Of a DNA stretch of 64,000 bases, positions 56,481 through 64,000 are shown one piece after another. The stretch spans positions 109,755 through 173,754 of the forward strand of contig JAZAYU010000714.1 of NCBI GenBank assembly GCA_038501625.1, in the 5' to 3' direction. Both the position numbers and the translations under genes were made by a program. Source of the DNA: Corbicula japonica (Eukaryota > Mollusca > Bivalvia > Venerida > Cyrenidae). Below the pieces are notes generated by a model that had not been told where the DNA came from, did no database searches, and worked only from the letters and a program-made list of their open reading frames with translations. Position 1 is the stretch's first letter. Each line of letters starts with the position of its first letter.

Positions 56481-57297
56481 CTCGGTCTCGACTAGGTCTG
56501 GGTCTCGGTCTGGGTCTCGGTCTGAGTCTCAGTCTGGGTCTTGGTCTCGGTCTGAGTCTCGGTCAGGGTCTCGGTTGAGGTATCGGTCTCGGTTTGGGTC
56601 TCGGACTCGGTTTGTGTCTCGGTCTCGGTTTGGGTCTCGGTCTCGGTTGGGGTCTCGGTCTCGGTTTGTGTCTCGGTCTCGGTTTGGGTCTCGGTTTGTG
56701 CCTCTGTCTGTTTTTGTCTCGGTCTCGGTTTGGGTCTCGGTTTGTGTCTCGGTCTCGGTTTGGGTCTCGGTCTCGGTTTGTGTCTCGGTCTCGGTTTGGG
56801 TCTCGGTCTCGGTTTGGGTCTCGGTCTCGGTTTGGGTCTCGGTTTGTGTCTCGGTCTCGGTTTGGGTCTCGGTCTCGGTTTGTGTCTCGGTCTCTGTCTC
56901 GGTCTCGGTTTGTGTCTCGGTCTCGGTTTGTGTCTCGGTCTCGATTTGGGTCTCGGTCACGGTTTGGGTCTCGGTCACGGTTTGGGTCTCGGTCTGGGTC
57001 TCGGTCTCGGTTTGTGTCTCGGTCTCGGTTTGGGTCTCTGTCTCGGTTTGGGTCTCGGTCTCGGTTTGGGTCTCGGTCTCAGTCTCGGTTTTGGTCTCGG
57101 TCTCGGCCTCGGTTTTGGTCTCGGTTTGTGTCTCGGTCTCGGTTTGTGTCTCGGTCTCGGTTTGGGTCTCGGTCTCGGTTTGGGTCTCGATCTCAGTCTC
57201 GGTTTGGGTCTCGGTCTCGATTTTGGTCTCGGTCTCGGTTTGTGTCTCGGTCTCGGTTTGGGTCTCGGTCTCGGTTTGGGTCTCGGTCTGGTCTGGT
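56480..57297. repeat. TCTCGG hexamer / 18-mer array inside B3
   Basis: About 135 hexamers, mostly TCTCGG, TTTGGG and TTTGTG, arranged as a higher-order 18-mer TCTCGGTCTCGGTTTGGG. All frames stay open because the period is a multiple of three, giving spurious 140-308 codon frames of Thr-Glu/Arg-Asp/Leu-Gly repeats. Confidence 0.93.
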
Positions 57298-57385
57298 CTG
57301 GTATAGTATAGTATAGTATAGTATAGTATAGTATAGTATAGTATAGTATAGTATAGTATAGTATAGTATAGTATAGTATAGTATA
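57298..57385. repeat. TATAG pentamer array
   Basis: About 17 copies of TATAG, entered from the hexamer array through three GGTCT units and one GGTAT unit. Confidence 0.93.
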
Positions 57386-58796
57386 TGCCCCCACCCACCC
57401 CACAATTTCTCAACACTTTCAACCAAAGTATGTAAAGTACATCTGTTTTAAACATTTTCTAAAGCATTACATATGAAAAACACTAACATTGAACCTTTAA
57501 CAATTATTTATAAGTCTTAATTCTAATTTCAAGTGAAAAGGGGCAAAAACCAAAAATTCTAAGTCGAAAAAATTCCAAGTCGAAAAAGGGCAATAATTTG
57601 AACAAAATTGAAGTTAGAGTTATGGTTCTTGGCATACAAACTTCAAATATGATGATGAACAAGTGTTGAAAGTTTTAAAGCTGTAGTATAAGTAGTATGG
57701 AAGTTATGGGTTTGTACAGTAGCTTGCATGCAAACTTTAACCTGAAATTCTAAGTCAAAAAGGGGCATAATTTGAACAAAATAGAAGTTAGAGTTATGGT
57801 TCTTAGCATACACACTTGGGATATGATGATGATCAAGTGTTGAAAGTTTCAAAGCTGTAGTGTAAGTAGTATTGAAGTTATTAGTTTGTATAGTAGCTTG
57901 CACGCAAACTTTAACCTGTAATTCTAAGTCGAAAAAAGGGCCATAATTTGAACAAAAGTAAAGTCAGAGTTATGGTTCTTGGTATACACACTCTGGACAT
58001 GATGATGAACAAGTGTGCCAAGTTTTAAAGCTGTACTATTAGTAGTATTGAAGTTATGAGTTTGTACAGTAGCTTGCACGCAAACTTTAACCTGAAATTA
58101 TAAGTCAAAAAAGGGCCATAATTTGATCAAAATGAAAGTTAGAGTTATGGTTCTTGGCATACACACTCCAGACATGATGACGAAGAAGTGTGCCAAGTTT
58201 AAAAGATGTAGCTATAGTAGTTTTTAAGATATAGGTAGGTTGCACGTAAACTTTAACCAAAGCGGGACGCCGACGGCGACGGCGACGCCGACGCCGACGC
58301 CCAAGTGAGTACAATAGCTCGACATATTCTTCGAATAGTCGAGCTAAAAATGATAACCTGCTGTTTCAAAACAGCGAATTATCACTTTATATTGACACTT
58401 AAATAATTTTAAAATTCACTGGAAGGCATAAAAACAAAGTTGGTTACATGTCTAGCTATTAAATCTCTTATTACACATTTTATGAAAGAATTTGAAATTT
58501 TAAACTGGCAAATACTAGTTAACAAAAGACCACCCTGGAATTTCAACAGTAACCTTTAGTCAGAATTCAAAGGTTAATTTCAGTTTTACTGGTAAGCTGG
58601 TATATTTTAACATAAATGTAAGTTTTAAACTATTTATCTGCACTCAGACACATTGTCTACCATATGTTTTAATAGAAATTCATTAAATGACATTTTAATG
58701 CTGCCAATTTTGCTCCCAGCTATTACAGCAGTCTCATATAAACATCTACTCAAAATTTGTTGTTTCAAAATCTTAACTTGTCGTACTGAATTTGTC

Positions 58797-58905
58797 CCTT
58801 TACTCCATCCAGTACATATATGTGTTTACCACATGTGTGACAAGTGTAAATCCAGATCAGTCTCCACATCCATGCTATCTGATCTGGATCTACACTGATC
58901 AGTTG
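58797..58905. mobile_element. M1 MITE, left end and one module
   Basis: CCCTTTACTCCATCCAGTA, AGTGTAAATCCAGATCAGTC ... TGATCTGGATCTACACTGAT; followed at once by the perfect 33-bp hairpin. Confidence 0.72.
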
Positions 58906-58909
58906 TGCC

Positions 58910-58983
58910 AAGTTGTGGGTCAATAATGACTGAAGGTTCTTCCATATATTGAAGAACCTTCAGTCATTATTGACCCACAACTT
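58910..58983. repeat. Perfect 33-bp inverted repeat with 8-base loop
   Basis: AAGTTGTGGGTCAATAATGA..CTTC (58910-58942) is exactly complementary to 58951-58983 across the loop CATATATT. It abuts the right side of a truncated M1 MITE. Confidence 0.93.
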
Positions 58984-59097
58984 ATACTGAGGTTTATATT
59001 ACACTGGTTAATTTTTTGACAGGTTGTTAAAATGTTAGTCACATTTTAATTAGTTGTTTTCAAACTTCCTGTCTACGGTCCTGTTTCGATTAGGAGT

Positions 59098-59397
59098 GTG
59101 CACTTGTTTTTGTGCAAATTGTCAGATTGTGGGGGCGGACAGATATTCATCACAGTTGTTATTATTGTTTGCATAAATTATCATAAGATCATGAAGAGTC
59201 CACGTAGGAAGTCCTGCAAGATTAAACTCTGTAAGTGTCATTATTTTGGAGGTAAAATTACTGAGCCAAACTGCTTAAGAACAACAAATACTCGTGAAAA
59301 CTCACCGTATTGCAAACCGAAAGTTGAATACTGCTACAAAATAAAACTAAATATAACACACCGGTCACGTGACAAAGCTTTAGGTTGTGCAAAGTAA
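59098..59397 (+). CDS. Small cysteine- and lysine-rich open frame, unrecognised
   Basis: 99 codons with 11 cysteines and an internal hydrophobic stretch (IFITVVIIVCINY). It could be a chance frame: there is no recognised domain, no clear splice context and no homologous copy in the window. It lies beside the CCAAT/CRE-like block, which would however be downstream of it. Confidence 0.15.
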   Translation: MHLFLCKLSDCGGGQIFITVVIIVCINYHKIMKSPRRKSCKIKLCKCHYFGGKITEPNCLRTTNTRENSPYCKPKVEYCYKIKLNITHRSRDKALGCAK

Positions 59398-59464
59398 ATC
59401 CAATACAAAGAGGTAGACTCTTTCTCCGTCGTTATCAAAAAATAAACGACTGTTGTAAACCAAA

Positions 59465-59515
59465 AACTAGAGGCCTTTGATTGGCTGCTGGATGACGTCA
59501 CACTTGCTTTCTGTA
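59465..59515. promoter_or_regulatory. Possible promoter elements (inverted CCAAT and CRE)
   Basis: TTTGATTGGCTGCTGGATGA followed by TGACGTCA, a CCAAT-type box next to a cAMP-response-type site. TCACGTGA (E-box) is 100 bp to the left. No gene is assigned. Confidence 0.3.
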
Positions 59516-59716
59516 TCTATTTTAATATTATCTCTCCAGCTTCTTATCAACTAGGCCTATTGCTCATCACAATAATTCATGATAAAACTTGACATGGATA
59601 AAGAGAAAAATGTGCACCCTTTGTGATAATATAGAAGAGGTACAGCTTATACTTTTTTAACCAGCAACTAGAAGGTGTAAACATCGCACTGCACTGAACG
59701 ACATGTTATGACAAAC

Positions 59717-60970
59717 TATCTATCTATCTATTTATACTGCCGAACTCCCAAATGAATGGTATTATTGGCAGGTGCGCGTCTGTGCAAGTGTTAAAAAGAA
59801 AGGAATGCAAAAGATAAAAGGCTGATTAAGAGTCAGCAGTGACAGATAAATGATAAAAACACCGCCAGTCATGCAGGATCTGTTTGTTGCATGCAAAGCC
59901 TTCTTGAAATTTTCAAGATTAGGCTGCATGACTACAATAGTGGGCAGGGAGTTCCACAGTATTATTGTATTTGGGAAGTATGAAAATTTGTAGTAATCTG
60001 CAGTGGTATGGATTTGTCTATAACATAGGGGATGCATGTGTCTGGTCATTCTGGTGGGTCTCTCCAGGTACGGTGGTAAAGGAACTGCTACTAAATTATG
60101 GATTATTTTATAAAACATTATCAGTCTGTTGTCCGTACGTCGTTGTTCTAATGTCTTCCATCCCAGTTCCTGTCGCATGCGGGTGACACTGCTGAAACCA
60201 GAGTAATCACCCTTGACCCACCTAGTAGCCCTTCTTTGGACCTGCTCTAATTTTTGAATATTTTTGGTAGTATGGGGACTCCGAACTGAAGATGCATATT
60301 GTAACTGTGGTCTTACTAAAGTTTCGAAGGCTGTTTCACGAATTTTAACATTTTTAGTTTTGATGTTTCTTCGAATAAATCCTAAAGTTTTGTTTGCAGA
60401 AGAAGATATGTTGTCAATATGTTTGTTCCATGAAAGGTCTTTGGATAATGTTACCCCTAGATATTTCGCTGAGTCAACATGCTCTAGTATATGTCCATGA
60501 AGGGAATAATTAAAAAGTTTGGTGCGCTTGTTCCTACTTATATTGATCACTTGACATTTACTTGGATTGAACTCCATATCACATTTCTTTTCCCAAAGTT
60601 CTAAATTATTTAAGTCGTTCTGAAGACTGGTACAGTCTTGTTGCTTTACAATTGCCAGGTATACAGCAGTGTCATCCGCAAACAGCCTTACCTGGGATTG
60701 GATTGAGTCAGGCAAATCATTTATGTATAATAAAAATAGCAATGGGCCGAGGACCGAGCCTTGAGGTACGCCGGATGTGACCGGTACTTCAGATGAAAAT
60801 TCTCCATCAAGGACTACACGCTGAGAACGACCATTGTGCAGATTTGTGCAACTCGAAGGTTTAACATATCTCAGTTTAGTAGGCATTCCATTCAAATAAA
60901 TCAGTGACCGAGAGTGAAGTGGCATCAAATTGCTATCAGCAACCCTGTTGGGATAATGGTAAACATGCAT
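59717..60970 (-). mobile_element. 5'-truncated non-LTR retrotransposon (LINE), CR1/jockey-like
   Basis: A minus-strand frame (59762-60970) covers the C-terminal half of a reverse transcriptase, followed by a GATA/CTAT-repeat tail (59717-59739), the expected 3' end. Everything upstream of the RT palm, including the endonuclease, is missing, as in dead-on-arrival copies. Confidence 0.85.
59762..60970 (-). pseudogene. Reverse transcriptase fragment of a LINE
   Basis: 402 codons. VTSGVPQGSVLGPLLFLLYI and LFADDTAVYL are the RT blocks of jockey/CR1-type elements, FADD being the catalytic motif. LQNDLNNLELWEKKCDMEFN and the AKYLGVTLS region follow, then the C-terminal TLEQRRTDNRLIMFYKII and YYKFSYFPNTIILWNSLP, also typical of these LINEs. 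The first 40 residues do not match the family and may reflect rearrangement at the truncation point. The frame is intact to the stop, suggesting modest age. Confidence 0.85.
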
Positions 60971-61213
60971 CTTGTAATATGACTCTGAGTTTGTTGTTAT
61001 TTAATCTAACACTAACTGGTGTTAAACTGTTAATCTCCAGCAGCACGTACTTTATTTCAATACCTGGGGTTATATCGCCTATATTTAAACCTCAAGGAAA
61101 GATAACTTAAGCTCGCTAAGGATTCTCTGGCGATTATGGTCGCCAGACAAAATTGGTTTACTACCGTCGCTGTCTGCTGAAAGTACAGACATGCGCAGTG
61201 AAACAGCCAATAC

Positions 61214-61722
61214 AAAGAGGTGGACGGGTGGTCCAGTGGTAACGCGCTGGTCTACCAATCCGGAGGTCGTGAGTTCGAATCCCGAACGCGTCACTGGAAA
61301 TTTCTGAAATACGTTTAGTGTTTCCCACCCAACAAAGTACTGGTTCACTCCCAGGAAGTAGATTATCAGTGCGTGTATCGGTGCTATACACCGGGCACGT
61401 TAAAGAAACAGGGATTCTTCGAAAAGAGCTAGGGTATCGCACCCGGATTCCCTGTATCTGAAAGCTGTCTCTATAGTTATCTGCATATTGTGTATATAGA
61501 TATATATGTGCGTAAATACTCGGTGGTGGTGTTGATATATACTTGGTGGTGATACAATTATTATGATGGTAATGGTAACATAAATACGCTGAATTCAACG
61601 ATCTCCTATAATAGAGGAAAGAGATACATATACGTATAACATTATCCTCTGGTGAAGAGGAGTGCTCCTATGAATAAAGGAGGAAATTACATGATACATA
61701 CATACATACATACATACATAGA
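61214..61722 (+). mobile_element. tRNA-derived SINE with ACAT tail
   Basis: The head carries A box TGGTCCAGTGGTAACGCG and B box GAGTTCGAATCCC (61271-61283). The body has GTATCGGTGCTATACACCGG and CACGTTAAAGAAACAGGGAT. The 3' end runs into ATACATACATACATACAT. The body resembles the conserved central part of molluscan SINEs (RUDI/Meta-type); that comparison is from memory. A 145-codon minus-strand frame here is a by-product. Confidence 0.72.
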
Positions 61723-61864
61723 GGGTCGATGTTAACATTTTAACACTTATTATTAACACAAATTACTCTCTTCTAACCTACAAGACCATATTTTTAAACG
61801 CGGTACCTCTTAAACACTATTACACACCCTTTCGGTATTAAAATTTATGCATATCAGTGGTATA

Positions 61865-62558
61865 CACTCACCGGCATTTCTAATTACACACTTTTTATAG
61901 ACGAAAATAACTATCAAAACATGGTGTTTATGGTAATTGGTTATAACGGGAGTTGTACCTGGAGTTGATGACTAATCGTAGCACGTTACACGAAAATCCC
62001 CATTCGAGTTCATTCATGCGAGACGAAAATTTGAAATCAGCATTTTCCTCGTGCACACATGTACAAAATGTTAGGCAAGTTTGAATTTAGCCAAAATCAT
62101 TAGAATTCTAGCCAGAGATAAAAAGGCCGGTATAAAAACTCACAAAAAATGGCGCGTATGACTTTGGTAGAGAGAGCGCGTGCCGTTGGAATGCTCCAAG
62201 CTGGCACGTCAGTAAGACAGGTAAGTTACAATTCTTTACCTTCATTTTACTGCCCTTAAATTGTTTTAATTAGAATAACTACGGCATAACGTTGATATTA
62301 CGATGATTGAATACCATGTTGAGTGTACGAAAATGACGTAACGCGATGCACGTGACGTCATATTCGGCGACGGTCATTTACGCTACAAATGCTTTCACAG
62401 AACTATTTTATTGTGCAATTAGTTTAAGAATGTCAGTGCTATAATAATTCGCTGTTAAAACTTAATCCAATTACTTTTTTCAGATTTTAGAAAAAGTCAA
62501 ATATTTTGATAGTTATTTTCGTCTATAAAAAGTGTGTAATTAGAAATGCCGGTGAGTG
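61865..62558 (+). mobile_element. Internally deleted Tc1-like element
   Basis: Long TIRs (about 50 bp, CACTCACCGGCATTTCTAAT and its complement ending 62558) are flanked by TA (61863-61864, 62559-62560). Within lies the start of a Tc1-type transposase (62149-62220). The rest of the transposase is absent. Confidence 0.87.
62149..62220 (+). pseudogene. Tc1-like transposase, first coding piece
   Basis: MARMTLVERARAVGMLQAGT then SVRQ, the N-terminal helix-turn-helix of Tc1 transposases, followed directly by gtaagt, which looks like a splice donor. GGTATAAAAAC 15-20 bp upstream may be its TATA box. No second exon lies within the element. Confidence 0.72.
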
Positions 62559-62892
62559 TACAGCCAAATAGGTGAGAGGAAACTGTAGACAGTGGGTTTA
62601 GTTTCAAAATAACACCACAAAAATAACAAAAATGTAAATTTGTTTGCTATGAGTAAGGCTAAGAAGGTAGAGATATATGTTATCAATGATAATGAGTGCT
62701 CACCGTTACAGGGTTCCCTGTCTGGAACTTATCTTACTAACATAAACATTTTCTCCAGCACTAAACACTATCCAGTATTAATTATTAACTATCTCATATT
62801 GGCCCAGCCCATTCTCGTATTTGTTCTGTGTAGTCTTCATATGAATTTGGTGTATTAATTCTCTGTTTATTAATAAAAATGTATTTAATATA

Positions 62893-63008
62893 GTGAATTC
62901 ACCTTGGCAATCTTATTGGGCCTCGGGCAGTCATATTAGCCCTCGGCCTTAAGCCTCGGGCCAACATGACTACCCTTGGCCCAATAACAAGACAAAGATG
63001 AATTCACT
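62893..63008. mobile_element. 116-bp palindromic MITE
   Basis: GTGAATTCACCTTGGCAATC..TTATTGGGCCTCGGGC pairs with GGCCCAATAACAAGACAAAG..ATGAATTCAC. The centre CCTCGGCCTTAAGCCTCGGG is also palindromic. Confidence 0.7.
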
Positions 63009-63142
63009 TGATTAATATCATCGTGAATTAATATCTCAGTCATCCGAGTTCAAAGATCGCTGGATCCCCGCTATAAGTTTTACTTGACTTGAAGTTTCTG
63101 GATACCTGCTAAAAGTCTTTGATATGAGACTTAAACCTATGT

Positions 63143-63235
63143 CCGATGTACTTGTGTAGTGGTGCTATACATCGTGCACTTAAAAGAAACTGGAACGATT
63201 TTAGAACTGCAAAGTCCCCTGTATCTTGCAAAAAG
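63143..63235 (+). mobile_element. Degenerate SINE body fragment
   Basis: GGTGCTATACATCGTGCACT, TAAAAGAAACTGG and CCCCTGTATCTTG match the body of the SINE at 61214 in the same order. The tRNA head is absent. Confidence 0.55.
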
Positions 63236-63289
63236 ATATCTTGGAAAAAACCTAAAATGATACAAGTAGCTCATATGAACGATAAATAA

Positions 63290-63648
63290 ATCTTAACACA
63301 CACAAGTAACACTAACCGTGTAATGTGATAACACACACAAGCAACACTAACCGTGTAATGTGATAACACACACAAGCAACACTAACCGTGTAATGTGATA
63401 ACACACACAAGCAACACTAACCGTGTAATGTGATAACACACACAAGCAACACTAACCGTGTAATGTGATAACACACACAAGCAACACTAACCTTGTAATG
63501 TGATAACACACACAAGCAACACTAACCGTGTAATGTGATAACACACACAAGCAACACTAACCTTGTAATGTGATAACACACACAAGCAACACTAACCTTG
63601 TAATGTGATAACACACACAAGCAACACTAACCTTGTAATGTGATAAAA
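63290..63648. repeat. 35-bp satellite, ten copies
   Basis: Ten head-to-tail units of 35 bp (GATAACACACACAAGCAACA plus CTAACCGTGTAATGT), nearly identical. One position alternates G/T (CCGTG or CCTTG), with CCTTG in units 6, 8, 9 and 10. No spacers of differing sequence, so it is not a CRISPR-like array. Confidence 0.95.
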
Positions 63649-63649
63649 T

Positions 63650-63951
63650 TGTTAGTATTTTAATGTTTTTGTGATATATTTGTGGTGGAATAAAAAATTT
63701 ATAAAATCGGCAGTACTAAATAATATTAAATAAGATTAATAAGTGTCTATTGTGTAACACTTTTGACGTTCGTGAATATTTCGCAATTGTGTATTGAGTG
63801 TGGGGGCCCCGCCGGCCCATAACAACAGTCAGGGCCTTTTGGTTTGTGTTCTATAACAACATCAGGGATCTATGACACTGGTGAGTTCAGTAATAACTAT
63901 GTAATAATGCAAATTATTTTAAGTCGTAAGTACCTAGAATGTTGTTTTTAA
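63650..63951. other. Unassigned sequence after the satellite
   Basis: No coding or repeat signal recognised; one GC-rich spot GGGGGCCCCGCCGGCCC near 63800. Confidence 0.5.
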
Positions 63952-64000
63952 TTATACTCCGCTTCGAAGAAGAGGGGGTATACTGTTTTACCCTCGTCCG
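63952..64000 (+). mobile_element. Left end of another hairpin-ended element, cut by the window edge
   Basis: TATACTCCGCTTCGAAGAAG followed by AGGGGGTATACTG folds into a long terminal hairpin, the same style of left end as A and B elements. Confidence 0.5.

Larger units (their letters stand above)
55848..58347 (+). mobile_element. Hairpin-ended element B3 with compound microsatellite
   Basis: Starts 68 bp after B2 ends. Its left block is nearly the same as B2's (ACAAGAGCCAGTCGGAAACG, GGGGAGTGATTCAGGAGTTT, AATTACACTTAATTTATTAT), and so is its right block (AAGTATGTAAAGTACATCTG, three or four 175-bp core units, right end AATAGTCGAGCTAA). Where B2 has the GT minisatellite, B3 has GTT-rich, ATAGTA, TCTCGG and TATAG tracts. 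Confidence 0.77.

Noticed and set aside
56529..57455. Open frames of 193-308 codons in both orientations
   Set aside because: They are produced by the TCTCGG hexamer array, whose period is a multiple of three; no start context or non-repeat sequence.
61161..61598. 145-codon minus-strand frame
   Set aside because: It is antisense to the SINE at 61214, including its tRNA-like head.
63290..63648. Possible CRISPR-like array
   Set aside because: Units are contiguous with no unique spacers, and the genome is animal.

Overview
The window is AT-rich, intron-dominated animal DNA. Genes are split into short exons with GT/AG boundaries, and most of the sequence is mobile-element debris. The repeat families (hairpin-ended elements with internal 145-180 bp tandem cores, tRNA-derived SINEs, abundant short MITEs) and the style of the protein-coding exons suggest a bivalve mollusc, probably heterodont. 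That assignment is inference from repeat style; no species marker was seen.

Two host genes can be assembled by hand-splicing. (1) On the + strand, the 3' end of a basigin/neuroplastin-family gene: an I-set Ig exon (917-1204), a transmembrane exon with the family's charged-membrane signature [14 protein letters not shown] (8776-8911), and a last exon with stop (11566-11611), then a repeat-free 3' UTR with a poly(A) signal near 12489. (2) On the - strand, what looks like a complete coding sequence of a 434-residue protein that I do not recognise. It uses seven exons between 47305 and 29445 with every splice phase matching, an in-frame stop upstream of the ATG, and a 5'UTR acceptor at 47337. An eighth exon candidate at 42522-42627 has the same 0-to-1 phase as exon 2 and may be a mutually exclusive alternative. 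The two genes converge tail to tail, with about 17 kb between their 3' ends.

The rest is mobile and repetitive DNA. 1-12.5 kb: basigin introns with a 2.4 kb foldback element, a TIR element (7208-8413), MITEs and an internally deleted mariner (9926-11109). 12.5-29.4 kb: intergenic, with a 25-bp minisatellite, three hairpin-ended elements (one with a 167-bp array carrying a MITE at a provable empty site), and a MITE with a 9-bp target duplication. 29.4-47.3 kb: the unknown gene, whose introns hold a pogo-like element, a long-TIR element, and a three-layer nest: a MITE split by a hAT-like element, itself split by an LTR retrotransposon that keeps only a protease domain. 47.3-64 kb: MITEs, a second copy of the 9-bp-TSD element, two adjacent large hairpin-ended elements with very different internal microsatellites, a truncated LINE, a SINE, a Tc1 remnant and a 35-bp satellite.

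The most striking features are one TTAA-flanked, GATC-rich palindromic MITE present in about 30 copies (roughly a tenth of the window), and a group of sequence-divergent elements sharing one architecture: left hairpin, inverted subterminal motif, tandem core, GACGGACG-like tract, right hairpin and a CTAA end. The latter resembles Helitron-like/pearl-type elements.
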